Source: an uncultured Clostridia bacterium (GTDB taxonomy: Bacteria > Bacillota > Clostridia > Acetivibrionales > CALMWN01). From it: a stretch of DNA of 18,304 nucleotides. Numbering within the stretch: the stretch's first letter is position 1; every line of letters begins with the position of its first letter. The stretch is from contig CALMWN010000244.1 in the NCBI GenBank assembly GCA_937873555.1, positions 1 to 18,304 of the forward strand, in the 5' to 3' direction. The notes under the pieces were generated by a model. That model ran no database searches and had not been told where the DNA came from. It saw nothing but the letters and a program-made list of their open reading frames with translations. This document shows positions 1-7,607 of this stretch, one piece after another. Made by a program: the position numbers and the translations under genes.

Positions 1-1171
1 CAGTAAGCCTGAAGTATCCCTGTCCGCTCGGGCCAAAACCTGATCCTGGTGTTCCTACTATATTCGCTTCATTTATCAGCTTGTCGAAAAATGCCCAGGA
101 ATCCGTTCCTTTCGGTGTTTTTAACCAGATATAAGGAGCGTTGATTCCACCATATACTTCTATGCCGATACTTTTCAAACCTTCCCGTATAATCTTTGCA
201 TTATTCATGTAATATTCTATGGTAGCTTTTACCTGTTTGCGGCCTTCTTCCGAGTAAACAGCCTCTGCGCCCCTTTGTACAATATAAGAGACTCCATTGA
301 ATTTTGTAGCTTGCCTTCTATACCACAGCCTGTTTAGAGGCAGGGCTTCTCCGGCTGCAGTATAGGCCATGACCTCCTTGGGTATTACTGTATATGCACA
401 CCTGGTACCTGTGAAACCAGCCGTCTTTGAAAAGCTTCTGAATTCTATGGCAACCTCTCTGGCTCCTTCAATTTCATATATGCTGTGCGGTACATCGATT
501 TCCTGTATGTAAGCTTCATATGCCGAATCAAATAATATTATGGCCTTGTTATTCCTTGCATAGTCTACCCACATTTTCAGCTGTTCTTTTTTAAGTGTCA
601 TACCCGTGGGGTTATTAGGGAAGCAGAGATAAATAAGATCCACCTTGCGTTTTGGGAGCTCCGGAACAAAGCTGTTTTCCGAAGTACAGGGAAGGTATTC
701 CACCCTGCTCCATTTTCCGTCAGCGCCCAGCACACCTGCGCGCCCTGCCATTACATTGCTGTCTACATATACAGGATATACAGGATCTGTAACCGCTATA
801 ATGCTGTCAACATCAAAAAGCTCCTGGATATTCGCCGTATCGCTTTTTGCACCATCGCTCACAAACACTTCATCTCTTTCAACCTTTACACCCCGGCTCA
901 TATAATCTACTTGAATGATCTTTTCAATTAAAAAGTCATATCCTTCATATTCGGGATACCCCTTGAAGGTCTCTTCCTTACCCATTTCATCAACTGCCTT
1001 GTGCATAGCCTCAATGGAAGCTTGCGGGAGTGGCTTTGTCACATCACCGATTCCCAGCCTGATGATTTTTGCACCTGGGTTTTCCTCCTTGAACTTTGCA
1101 ACTCTCTTCCCAATTTCTGCAAACAAGTAATTTCCTGGCAGTTTTAAATGATTTTCATTCACTCTGGACAT
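1..1171 (-). CDS. dapL: LL-diaminopimelate aminotransferase (partial, C-terminus off window)
   Basis: This PLP enzyme converts tetrahydrodipicolinate directly to LL-diaminopimelate using glutamate, for lysine and peptidoglycan synthesis in the cytoplasm. I read the minus strand from an ATG at 1171, preceded by a strong ribosome site (GGAGGAGA, 1177-1184). The protein opens MSRVNENHLKLPGNYLFAEI and then has the family's IIRLGIGDVTKPLP segment. The PLP lysine lies in SFSKTAGFTGTRC, at about residue 249 (codon 425-427). The last readable part includes GTPGSGFGPSGQGYFRLT, a family C-terminal signature. About 390 residues are present against a usual length near 410, so only about 20 are missing at the window edge. 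It follows dapF after a 31-base gap and is almost certainly in the same operon. Assignment is by motif recognition. Confidence 0.95.
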   Translation of the reverse strand, partial: MSRVNENHLKLPGNYLFAEIGKRVAKFKEENPGAKIIRLGIGDVTKPLPQASIEAMHKAVDEMGKEETFKGYPEYEGYDFLIEKIIQVDYMSRGVKVERDEVFVSDGAKSDTANIQELFDVDSIIAVTDPVYPVYVDSNVMAGRAGVLGADGKWSRVEYLPCTSENSFVPELPKRKVDLIYLCFPNNPTGMTLKKEQLKMWVDYARNNKAIILFDSAYEAYIQEIDVPHSIYEIEGAREVAIEFRSFSKTAGFTGTRCAYTVIPKEVMAYTAAGEALPLNRLWYRRQATKFNGVSYIVQRGAEAVYSEEGRKQVKATIEYYMNNAKIIREGLKSIGIEVYGGINAPYIWLKTPKGTDSWAFFDKLINEANIVGTPGSGFGPSGQGYFRLT

Positions 1172-1202
1172 TATATCTTCTCCTCCTGGTCATATGTTTA
1201 AT

Positions 1203-2036
1203 TTATACTTCGATTTCTCCCTCAAATACCTTTACTGCAGGACCTGTCATATATACATGATTGTCCTTTTCGTTCCACTCTATCAATAAATCCCCGCCAA
1301 GCAGCCTGACTGCCGCCTTCCTCTCGGAAAAACCGTTCAATACCGATGCCACCAGCACCGCGCAAGCGCCTGTGCCACATGCAAGTGTTTCTCCTGCTCC
1401 TCTTTCCCAAACCCTCATTTTCAAAGCTGTCCTGTCTATTATTTGAACAAACTCGGAATTTATTTTTTTGGGAAAAAGGCTGTGTTTTTCCATTTTAGGT
1501 CCTGTCAATTCCAGGGGGAACCCTGAAACATCATCAACATAAGTAACAGCATGAGGATTTCCCATCGATACACAGGTAACATCGTATATCTTTCCATCAA
1601 TTGTGACAGGTTCAGATATGAATCTTTCCTTGCTGCTAGCCACCGGAATATTTCCAGGCTCCAGAATCGGCTCTCCCATATCGACCCTTACCAGAGCGAC
1701 CCTGTTATTCTCAATAGTCATTTCCAGTATCTTGATTCCTGCAAGTGTCTCTATTGTCACTATGTTTTTCTCAGTCAACCTGTTGTCATACACATATTTT
1801 CCTACACATCTTATGGCATTGCCGCACATTTCAGCTTCAGAGCCATCGGAATTGAACATTCTCATCCTGAAATCCGCTGTTTTTGACGGCAGTATCAGGA
1901 CAAGTCCATCCGAGCCGATGCCAAAGTGTCTGTCGCTGACGATTCTGGCAACCTCATTGGGATTATTTATTTCCCCGTTCAGACAATCCACATATATATA
2001 ATCATTTCCCAAACCCTGCATTTTTGTAAACTTCAT
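1203..2036 (-). CDS. dapF: Diaminopimelate epimerase
   Basis: DapF interconverts LL- and meso-diaminopimelate, the step after DapL in lysine and peptidoglycan synthesis. It is a cofactor-independent two-cysteine racemase. The 277-residue protein has the usual family length. The N-terminus MKFTKMQGLGNDYIYVD is typical. The first catalytic cysteine is Cys71 in EMCGNAIRC and the second is Cys220 in LACGTGACA; both are intact. Substrate-binding segments GSDGLVL (41-47), NSDGSEAEMCGN (62-73), GNPHAV (159-164) and ERGAGETLACG (211-221) are present. The ATG at 2036 is preceded by a GGGAGG-type ribosome site (complement of 2044-2049). It is the first gene of a two-gene operon with dapL, whose start is 31 bases beyond the dapF stop. 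The pairing of DapF with DapL is that of the aminotransferase variant of the DAP pathway. Confidence 0.97.
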   Translation of the reverse strand: MKFTKMQGLGNDYIYVDCLNGEINNPNEVARIVSDRHFGIGSDGLVLILPSKTADFRMRMFNSDGSEAEMCGNAIRCVGKYVYDNRLTEKNIVTIETLAGIKILEMTIENNRVALVRVDMGEPILEPGNIPVASSKERFISEPVTIDGKIYDVTCVSMGNPHAVTYVDDVSGFPLELTGPKMEKHSLFPKKINSEFVQIIDRTALKMRVWERGAGETLACGTGACAVLVASVLNGFSERKAAVRLLGGDLLIEWNEKDNHVYMTGPAVKVFEGEIEV

Positions 2037-2173
2037 TTTGCAACCTCCCGGAATTAATCCTGCATAATAATCAATTTTACCTTGTTTTCGGCTATAGTAT
2101 CATATTTACGAACAGAGCATCATATATGGGCTTATTCAATAAAACAATACTTTTTGGAAAGTTCGGTAGTAAT

Positions 2174-2201
2174 ATTATAACATACAATTACTGCATAACA
2201 A
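2174..2201 (-). promoter_or_regulatory. Putative sigma-A promoter for dapF-dapL
   Basis: On the minus strand a perfect TATAAT -10 (2179-2174) lies 16 bases downstream of a TTGTTA -35 (2201-2196). Transcription would start about 135 bases before the dapF ATG. The -35 is only a partial match, so this is a candidate. I see no obvious riboswitch fold (for example a lysine riboswitch) in the remaining leader by eye. Confidence 0.5.
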
Positions 2202-2249
2202 TACAAGTTGCCCAACATTTTTGTATATAAGTGGGATATTAAATATGTA

Positions 2250-2278
2250 TTGCTATGCATAATCCCGTGTAATATAAT
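2250..2278 (+). promoter_or_regulatory. Putative sigma-A promoter for the DUF4380 gene
   Basis: TTGCTA (2250-2255), a 17-base spacer and a perfect TATAAT (2273-2278) lie 45 bases upstream of the start codon at 2323. A GGAGGG ribosome site (2311-2316) follows. It points away from the dapF promoter, so the two genes are divergently transcribed from one 286-base gap. Confidence 0.7.
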
Positions 2279-2322
2279 TATCTGGTAGAATATCCAGGCA
2301 TATACGAACAGGAGGGCTTTTC

Positions 2323-3225
2323 ATGGGAAATATAAGTATTGCAAAAAAGGAATACAAGGGTTGGAAGAATTGTATAGAAGTATCCAACGGACTGATTGAT
2401 TTGATTGCCACCACAGACGTCGGCCCCAGAATAATACGTTTCGGTTTCCAGGGCAAGGAAAACGAGTTCTGCGAAGTTTCCGAGCAAATCGGCACAACCG
2501 GTGGAAACAGTTGGAATATTTACGGAGGCCATAGATTGTGGCACAGTCCTGAAGACAGCAAACGTTCATATGAACTGGACAACTCCAAAATAGAGTGGAG
2601 GAAAAAGAAGAATGGAATTGTGCTGAGTCAGCCTACCGAACCCTGGACTCAGATCAAAAAGGAAATTGAAGTCGTAGTGTCAGATGGTGAGGCAAAAGTC
2701 AAACTGATACACAGGTTGACCAACATGGGCGCGTGGGCGGTTGAGCTTGCTGTATGGGCACTTACGGTTATGGCCCCGGGTGGGAAGGAAGTAATACCAC
2801 AGGTCACTAGGGATACAGGTCTGCTTCCAAACCGTATGATGTCCCTCTGGCCATATGCGAAGCTGAATGATCCCAGGGTATACTGGGGCGAAAAATACAT
2901 AATGCTTCAACACGACATAAATGCTTCCACTCCATTTAAATTAGGGTTATCCAACGAAGATGGATGGGCTGCTTATGTAAATAACGGCCATCTCTTCGTC
3001 AAGCAATTCCAGCATTTTGAAGATGCTGTATATCCCGACTATGCTTCATCTTATGAAACTTATACCTGTAATTTCATGACCGAGATGGAAAGCCTCAGTC
3101 CGTTTGTATTGCTGGAGCCCGGCAGTACAATAGAGCATACCGAAACCTGGTACCTCTTTGACGGCGTACAGACTCCAAAGGTTGAAAAAGATATTGAGAA
3201 TCATATTATCCCGCTGATAAAATGA
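2323..3225 (+). CDS. DUF4380 / galactose-mutarotase-like protein
   Basis: This 300-residue protein resembles the DUF4380 family, whose members have a galactose-mutarotase-like beta-sandwich fold. Supporting segments are the N-terminal DVGPRIIRFGF strand pair, the YGGHRLWHSPED block (about residues 66-77), a LIHRLTNMGAWAVELAVWALTVMAPGG region, and a C-terminal ETWYLFD strand. No signal peptide or membrane segment is visible, so it is probably cytoplasmic. The substrate is unknown; a role in binding or isomerising a sugar is inferred from the fold only. The ATG at 2323 follows a GGAGGG ribosome site at 6-base spacing and a good promoter at 2250-2278. It is probably a single-gene unit, since a repeat-rich gap follows. 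Family assignment is from memory of the motif pattern and not from a search. Confidence 0.7.
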   Translation: MGNISIAKKEYKGWKNCIEVSNGLIDLIATTDVGPRIIRFGFQGKENEFCEVSEQIGTTGGNSWNIYGGHRLWHSPEDSKRSYELDNSKIEWRKKKNGIVLSQPTEPWTQIKKEIEVVVSDGEAKVKLIHRLTNMGAWAVELAVWALTVMAPGGKEVIPQVTRDTGLLPNRMMSLWPYAKLNDPRVYWGEKYIMLQHDINASTPFKLGLSNEDGWAAYVNNGHLFVKQFQHFEDAVYPDYASSYETYTCNFMTEMESLSPFVLLEPGSTIEHTETWYLFDGVQTPKVEKDIENHIIPLIK

Positions 3226-3236
3226 CCTGATTAAAA

Positions 3237-3261
3237 TTTGCTCGGCATCGAGCCTCGCAAA
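3237..3261 (+). terminator. Weak terminator-like hairpin after the DUF4380 gene
   Basis: TTTGC (3237-3241) pairs with GCAAA (3257-3261), and an inner TCG/CGA pairing around GCAT can also form. The sequence after it (acttttgtctt) is T-rich but has no clean T-run. It sits 12 bases after the stop codon, which suits a terminator. The stem is imperfect, so confidence is low. Confidence 0.35.
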
Positions 3262-3290
3262 CTTTTGTCTTCACATGTTGCAGACCAAAT

Positions 3291-3317
3291 GTAGGGGCGG
3301 ACGACCCTGTCCGCCCG
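3291..3317. repeat. Short hairpin repeat, copy 1 (GTAGGG-type)
   Basis: A 27-base element starts GTAGGG. Its GGGCGGAC stem (3295-3302) pairs perfectly with GTCCGCCC (3309-3316) around a GACCCT loop. A second element of the same length and layout lies at 11271-11297 with a different but still perfect stem. Short intergenic hairpins of this look are scattered in many Firmicute genomes; that statement is general recollection. Confidence 0.7.
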
Positions 3318-3337
3318 CTCTGAATCGACGCAAATTA

Positions 3338-3386
3338 GTGCTTTTTAACATAACAAATTTCTAGTCTTTTAAATGTTAAAAAGCAC
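3338..3386. repeat. Perfect 14-bp inverted repeat with 21-base loop
   Basis: GTGCTTTTTAACAT (3338-3351) is the exact reverse complement of ATGTTAAAAAGCAC (3373-3386), with 21 bases between. The left arm and loop (from 3337) recur in degenerate form at 7543-7574. This is the second of several palindromes in the 310-base gap between 3225 and 3536, which otherwise holds no gene that I can see. Confidence 0.85.
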
Positions 3387-3408
3387 AACCTATAAAACCT
3401 GCCGAAAG

Positions 3409-3436
3409 CATAATTTATTTCTAGAAATAAATTATG
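3409..3436. repeat. Perfect 28-bp palindrome
   Basis: The 14 bases at 3409-3422 (CATAATTTATTTCT) are the exact reverse complement of 3423-3436. The palindrome has no loop and is centred on a CTAG. It is A/T-rich, has no T-run after it, and does not resemble a terminator. It could be a protein-binding site or part of a small transposon-derived repeat. Confidence 0.85.
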
Positions 3437-3455
3437 TGAAATGGCATTAACAATA

Positions 3456-3483
3456 AAGAGGAGTATATCGATATACCCCTCTT
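3456..3483. repeat. Near-perfect 28-bp palindrome
   Basis: AAGAGGAGTATATC (3456-3469) matches the reverse complement of 3470-3483 at 13 of 14 positions. It is centred on ATCGAT and ends 52 bases before the first GtrA-like start codon. No T-run follows on either strand, so I do not call it a terminator. Its place in the leader of the glycosylation locus leaves a regulatory role possible. Confidence 0.8.
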
Positions 3484-3535
3484 AAAGACTTTGTCCTTTG
3501 ATATTAATAATGACTACCGCCGGTGAAAGGGTAAT

Positions 3536-3973
3536 ATGTTCAAAAACTCGCAGGTTTCCGGTTCGCTGTTCAAAAAGTTCATATCGGATTTTTTTACGGC
3601 TTCTGCCCTGTCACAGTTTGGTAGATATCTTGTTACCGGTTTTTCGTCCTTTGGACTGGAATACCTCCTCCTTTACGTTTTAACCGAATATGCCGGTTTG
3701 TGGTACATCGCCTCCAATTCCATAGCATTTCTGGTATCCTTCTGGTTTAATTTTCTTCTGAACAGATACTGGTCCTTCCAGTCCAGATACAGCTTTCCCA
3801 AACAGCTGCTCAGTTACGGTGTGCTGTTTGTCATTAACCTGTGCATATCAAATATGCTGCTGTATATAATAACAGATGTTTTCGGTGTTGTTTACCTGAT
3901 TTCCAAGGTTATAGTAATTGCAGTGATAACACCCTGGAATTTTATCATCTATAAAAAAATTATTTACATATAA
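3536..3973 (+). CDS. GtrA-like family membrane protein (first copy)
   Basis: GtrA-like proteins (PF04138 type) are small four-helix inner-membrane proteins. They are thought to help flip polyprenyl-phosphate sugars made by GtrB/DPM1-type enzymes. This 145-residue protein has the family length and about four membrane segments (roughly residues 30-50, 55-77, 90-112 and 117-138). The conserved NFLLNRYWSF block after the second helix (72-81) and a terminal WNFIIYKK segment are present. Its ATG is preceded by a modest GAAAGGG ribosome site. It is the first gene of the plus-strand glycosylation locus and lies 25 bases before the GT-C gene. A second GtrA-like gene lies at 5482. I see no clear promoter directly upstream; the leader is dominated by palindromes. 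Confidence 0.85.
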   Translation: MFKNSQVSGSLFKKFISDFFTASALSQFGRYLVTGFSSFGLEYLLLYVLTEYAGLWYIASNSIAFLVSFWFNFLLNRYWSFQSRYSFPKQLLSYGVLFVINLCISNMLLYIITDVFGVVYLISKVIVIAVITPWNFIIYKKIIYI

Positions 3974-3998
3974 GTTCTTATAAAAACAGGGGCTAAAT

Positions 3999-5408
3999 AT
4001 GAAAACAAATGCTTTCTTAACTGCTATAGGTTCTTCCGTGAATATTGCTGAAAATTACAACACTTTCATACTGGTATACCTTGTTGTATTTTCAGCTTTT
4101 CTGAGTATATTGTACCTTCTTATAAAAATCAGCTCCGACAATATTAAAGCTTCCGATGAAAAGCATATTATTTTCGGTATACTCATTACCGGTCTTTTGT
4201 TCAGGATTTTTACAGCACCCTGGATCGAAGGTTTTTCTGTCGACATCAACTGTTTTAAAGCATGGAGCCTGACAGCCGCAAAAGACCTCCCAGGTTTCTA
4301 TAATTCCGGGCTCTTTTGTGATTATCCTCCGGTGTATATTTATGTCCTTTTTATTTTGGGAAAACTCGCCGGCATTCAAATGTTTTACGCTGATTTTACC
4401 CTGCTGGTGAAACTTCCTTCGATTATTGCAGATGTGGTAACCGCATATATGCTTTATAATATCAGCAAGGATCATCTTCCGTCAAACATGCGTTTTTTTG
4501 TAACTGCAGCATATGTATTCAGCCCTGTAGTCCTTATAGATTCAACAATCTGGGGACAGGTGGATTCTTTTTTTACTATGCTTGTTGTAGCTGCACTGAT
4601 CTTGTTAACCAGGGGAAAACTTACCCACTCTGCAGTTCTATTTACACTATCGGTTCTTATGAAACCGCAGGGTATTTTCTTTGTCCCCGTACTGCTTTTT
4701 GAACTGATAAGGCTCAGAAAAATCAGGATGTTTCTTATGTGTTCACTTTATTCGGTAATTACAGCCCTGGTTGTTTCAGCACCTTTTTCCTTTACCCAGG
4801 AGCCTTTATGGCTTGTAAAACTGTTTACCAACACGGCTTCTCAGTATCCGTACGCCTCGTTGAATGCATTTAATCTTTTTTCCCTCTTCGGTGCCAACCT
4901 TGAAAATGAATCAAATACGATGTTTTTGTTCAGCTATCATAACTGGGGCTTGCTGCTGGATGTTCTGCTTTTCATTTTTACACTGTTGCTCCATATAAAG
5001 GGAAAATTTATCCCGGCACTTCCCATACTTGCAGCATTAATGCTGAATGCCGGTGCTTTCATGATATCGGTAAAAATGCATGAAAGATATATGTATCCTG
5101 CTATCGCACTTTCGATATTGCTGTTCATATTTACAAAAGATAAAAGAATACTTTATCTGCATTCTGCTTTAACACTCACGGTATTCGTGAATATTCACAT
5201 GGTGCTTTTCAGAATGCTGGCAACTGGAAATCCCCATATAGAGCCGGTTAATCAGCTGTTAAGATATACATCCCTCGCAAATACGGCCATATTTGTTTAT
5301 CTTACGGTGATATCCGCCGATATGGCCTTCAAAGGCAGGTTCTTCCCTATAAATCCGGCCAACCCGAATAAAAGCCCGGCTCATCTTCCTCCAAAAAAAT
5401 TCAGGTAA
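3999..5408 (+). CDS. GT-C fold membrane glycosyltransferase (GT87/DUF2029-like)
   Basis: This 469-residue polytopic protein has at least ten hydrophobic segments. It looks like a GT-C enzyme that moves a sugar from a polyprenyl-phosphate donor to an acceptor on the outer face of the membrane. The first outside loop carries the acidic site expected of GT-C enzymes (SVDINCFKAW, Asp82), followed by CDYPPVYIYVL (108-117). Further family-like signatures are DSTIWGQVDSFF (181-192), LMKPQGIFFVP (220-230) and KMHERYMYPA (359-368). The last of these is common in bacterial mannosyltransferase-like proteins of the GT39/GT87 groups. Start: ATG at 3999 with AGGGGC eight bases upstream. It is flanked by the two GtrA-like genes, which fits use of a lipid-linked donor. 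Exact GT family and acceptor cannot be told from sequence alone. Confidence 0.75.
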   Translation: MKTNAFLTAIGSSVNIAENYNTFILVYLVVFSAFLSILYLLIKISSDNIKASDEKHIIFGILITGLLFRIFTAPWIEGFSVDINCFKAWSLTAAKDLPGFYNSGLFCDYPPVYIYVLFILGKLAGIQMFYADFTLLVKLPSIIADVVTAYMLYNISKDHLPSNMRFFVTAAYVFSPVVLIDSTIWGQVDSFFTMLVVAALILLTRGKLTHSAVLFTLSVLMKPQGIFFVPVLLFELIRLRKIRMFLMCSLYSVITALVVSAPFSFTQEPLWLVKLFTNTASQYPYASLNAFNLFSLFGANLENESNTMFLFSYHNWGLLLDVLLFIFTLLLHIKGKFIPALPILAALMLNAGAFMISVKMHERYMYPAIALSILLFIFTKDKRILYLHSALTLTVFVNIHMVLFRMLATGNPHIEPVNQLLRYTSLANTAIFVYLTVISADMAFKGRFFPINPANPNKSPAHLPPKKFR

Positions 5409-5481
5409 ATATAATTTTTGTAATAAATAATTTGTTTTGAACAATAATAATGTTGAATTCGCAGCGCAGGAGTTTAACATT

Positions 5482-5937
5482 ATGGAAAACATCAAAAAAC
5501 TATTAACAGCTTCCAACAATAACTTATTAGTCCAGTTTTTAAGGTATGCGATTGTTGGAGGGATTGCCTCAATCTTAGACGTATCCCTTTTCCTGCTTTC
5601 AGTAAACTACCTTCAAATAAGGCATATACCAGCCAATACCATATCCTTTGTTTCAGGTCTGCTTGTCAACTATTTCCTTAGCAGGGACTGGGTCTTCAAC
5701 CAGCAAAAGCATAATTTCAAAAAGGATTTTATATCTTTTTCCTTTATAGGTATCATTGGACTTCTGATCAGCAACCTGATGCTCTATTTCCTGATTGACT
5801 GCAGGATAATCTATGTGTTTCTCGGTTATATCAATACAAAAGCTTTAACGTTTTTTTCAAAACTTATGACAATTATTGTAGTGCTGTTTTGGAATTTCAC
5901 TGCCCGGAGGAAGTTTGTCTTTAAATCCATAAATTGA
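5482..5937 (+). CDS. GtrA-like family membrane protein (second copy)
   Basis: This is a second small GtrA-like membrane protein, likely helping to translocate a polyprenyl-phosphate sugar. The reading frame is open from a TTG at 5437. I prefer the ATG at 5482 because AGGAG (5469-5473) sits nine bases ahead of it, and the resulting 151-residue protein has the family length. Features are an FLRYAIVGGIASILDVSLF first helix, VNYFLSRDWVF (62-72) matching the family's N-x-x-x-x-R-x-W-x-F block, and a terminal WNFTARRKFVF. It is quite different in sequence from the first copy (3536), so it is not a recent duplication. The two copies may serve different donors or form a heteromer; that is inference. 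It ends 22 bases before the FAD-dependent gene. Confidence 0.85.
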   Translation: MENIKKLLTASNNNLLVQFLRYAIVGGIASILDVSLFLLSVNYLQIRHIPANTISFVSGLLVNYFLSRDWVFNQQKHNFKKDFISFSFIGIIGLLISNLMLYFLIDCRIIYVFLGYINTKALTFFSKLMTIIVVLFWNFTARRKFVFKSIN

Positions 5938-5959
5938 TATTGCGAGGTGTGCCGGATAA

Positions 5960-7423
5960 ATGAAAAAGGTTATAATTGTCGGAGCAGGACCTGCAGGACT
6001 TTCAGCAGGTTACTTGCTTGAAAAGAACAATACTGACTGTATTCTGTTTGAAAGTGAGCATCAGGTGGGCGGTATAAGTAAAACCATCCAATACAAGGGC
6101 TATTTTTTTGACCTTGGAGGTCACAGGTTTTTTACCAAATTTGATGAAGTTAACAAGCTATGGGAAGAAATTCTGGATAAGGACTTTAGAAATACTCCAA
6201 GACTTTCAAGAATATTTTACAAAAACAGGTTTTTTAATTATCCCCTCACCCCCGTTAATGCATTGTTTGGTGTAGGCATCATTGACACTTTCATTATACT
6301 GGGAAGTTACATTAAGTCCAAGGTCCTCCCCTGTAAGTCTGAAGAAAACTTTGAACAATGGGTTTCAAACAGATTTGGTAGAAAACTTTATTCAATTTTC
6401 TTTAAAACCTATACAGAAAAGGTTTGGGGTATCCCTTGCTCTGAAATCGGATCTGAATGGGCAGCACAGAGGATAAAAGGCCTTTCTTTGAAAACTGCAA
6501 TAATAAACGCTTTTGTTAAACCCAGAAACTCAAACATTAAAACTCTGATAGACGAATTCAAATATCCCGTACTTGGACCAGGCATGATGTACAATGAGAT
6601 GAAAAACCGGATAGAGGCAATGGGAGGCAGGGTTCATACAGATTGCAGGGTTACACGGGTATATCACGATAACAGAAGCATAAAAAGCGTTGAGTATATT
6701 GATAAAAATGGAATACATCACACCGGAGAAGGTTCAGACTTTGTATCCAGTATGCCGGTAACAGAGTTGATAAAGGCATTATCTCCCTCCGCTGATGAGG
6801 CCGTGCTTGCAGCAGCGTCAAAGCTGAAATATAGAAGCCTTATCACCATAGATATCATAGTCAATAAACAAAACCTCTTCCCGGATAACTGGATATATAT
6901 TCATTCACCTGAAGTAAGACTTGGGAGGATACAAAATTTCAAGAACTGGAGCAGCCGGATGGTTCCTGATGCCCGTAAGAGTTCACTTGGTCTGGAATAT
7001 TTCTGTAATGAAAATGATGAGATCTGGAACATGCCCGATGCTGAGTTGTTCAGAATTGCCGCAGCGGAAATTGAAAGGATAAAAATCTGTAGAGCTTCGG
7101 ATATAGAAGACTTTACAATTATACGGGTCCCTAAGGCATATCCTGTTTATTCCACGGGTTATAAGGAAAACGTGGACATAATAAAAAGCTATTTGAAAGG
7201 CTTTGATAACCTGCAGCTTATCGGGAGGTACGGGCTGTTTAAGTACAACAACATGGACCATTCCATAATTACCGGCCTTCAAGCCGCCAAAAACATCATA
7301 TACGGCAGCTGTATCCATGATACATGGGAAATAAATACCGATGAAGAATACCAGGAGGAAAAGCAGGAGGAGGCTGATGAGGCTTCATTTGCCAGGCTTA
7401 AAGAGGGTAATAGCGGTATATAG
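5960..7423 (+). CDS. FAD-dependent oxidoreductase, amine oxidase / Glf-like
   Basis: The 487-residue protein begins with a Rossmann dinucleotide-binding motif VGAGPAGLSAGYLL (GxGxxG at 8-13). The acidic residue ending the second strand is Glu31 (ILFESE), and GG follows at 37-38. YKGYFFDLGGHRFFTKFDEV is typical of the NAD(P)/FAD-dependent amine oxidase and UDP-galactopyranose-mutase-like superfamily. A C-terminal LIGRYGLFKYNNMDHSIITGLQAA forms the second part of the FAD site. No signal peptide is seen, so it is cytoplasmic. Relatives often sit in envelope-polysaccharide clusters, and a role in sugar or polyprenyl-sugar modification is inferred from this context. I cannot tell a true mutase from an oxidase. 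The acidic tail (EEYQEEKQEEADEA) is low-complexity. Start ATG at 5960 with a modest GAGGTG ribosome site. Confidence 0.75.
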   Translation: MKKVIIVGAGPAGLSAGYLLEKNNTDCILFESEHQVGGISKTIQYKGYFFDLGGHRFFTKFDEVNKLWEEILDKDFRNTPRLSRIFYKNRFFNYPLTPVNALFGVGIIDTFIILGSYIKSKVLPCKSEENFEQWVSNRFGRKLYSIFFKTYTEKVWGIPCSEIGSEWAAQRIKGLSLKTAIINAFVKPRNSNIKTLIDEFKYPVLGPGMMYNEMKNRIEAMGGRVHTDCRVTRVYHDNRSIKSVEYIDKNGIHHTGEGSDFVSSMPVTELIKALSPSADEAVLAAASKLKYRSLITIDIIVNKQNLFPDNWIYIHSPEVRLGRIQNFKNWSSRMVPDARKSSLGLEYFCNENDEIWNMPDAELFRIAAAEIERIKICRASDIEDFTIIRVPKAYPVYSTGYKENVDIIKSYLKGFDNLQLIGRYGLFKYNNMDHSIITGLQAAKNIIYGSCIHDTWEINTDEEYQEEKQEEADEASFARLKEGNSGI

Positions 7424-7503
7424 CTTTAAAACGGCATAGCGCCTGTCATCTGCTGCTTTCTATGTACCTTCGGGATTTCATACCGGCAGAAATAATACTC
7501 TTA

Positions 7504-7533
7504 TTGCCAATATCTGCACTGCTTTGATATAAT
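7504..7533 (+). promoter_or_regulatory. Putative sigma-A promoter for the PMT gene
   Basis: TTGCCA (7504-7509), an 18-base spacer and a perfect TATAAT (7528-7533) lie in the 184-base gap before the PMT gene. The PMT and GtrB-type genes may therefore be transcribed separately from the upstream part of the locus, giving a leader of about 67 bases. Confidence 0.6.
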
Positions 7534-7542
7534 TTGTCTACC

Positions 7543-7574
7543 AGTGCTTTTTAGCATAAAGAATTTCTGCTCTT
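7543..7574 (+). repeat. Degenerate copy of the 3337-3368 repeat
   Basis: This 32-base stretch matches 3337-3368 at 27 positions (AGTGCTTTTTA, then CATAA, then AATTTCT shared). It falls at the predicted 5' end of the PMT transcript. The right arm of the upstream inverted repeat is not present here. Confidence 0.6.
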
Positions 7575-7607
7575 GGTGTCATTACGCTTTCCTGGGGGTG
7601 CTTTTGG

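Noticed and set aside
645..1130. Plus-strand frames opposite dapL
   Set aside because: They are shadows of the dapL reading frame, which has clear family motifs and a strong ribosome site on the minus strand.
1222..2001. Frames on both strands overlapping dapF
   Set aside because: dapF is intact with both catalytic cysteines; the others have no ribosome site or recognisable content.
3226..3535. A structured riboswitch before the GtrA gene
   Set aside because: The palindromes do not match any riboswitch core that I recognise, and one is loopless, which suits DNA sites or repeats better.
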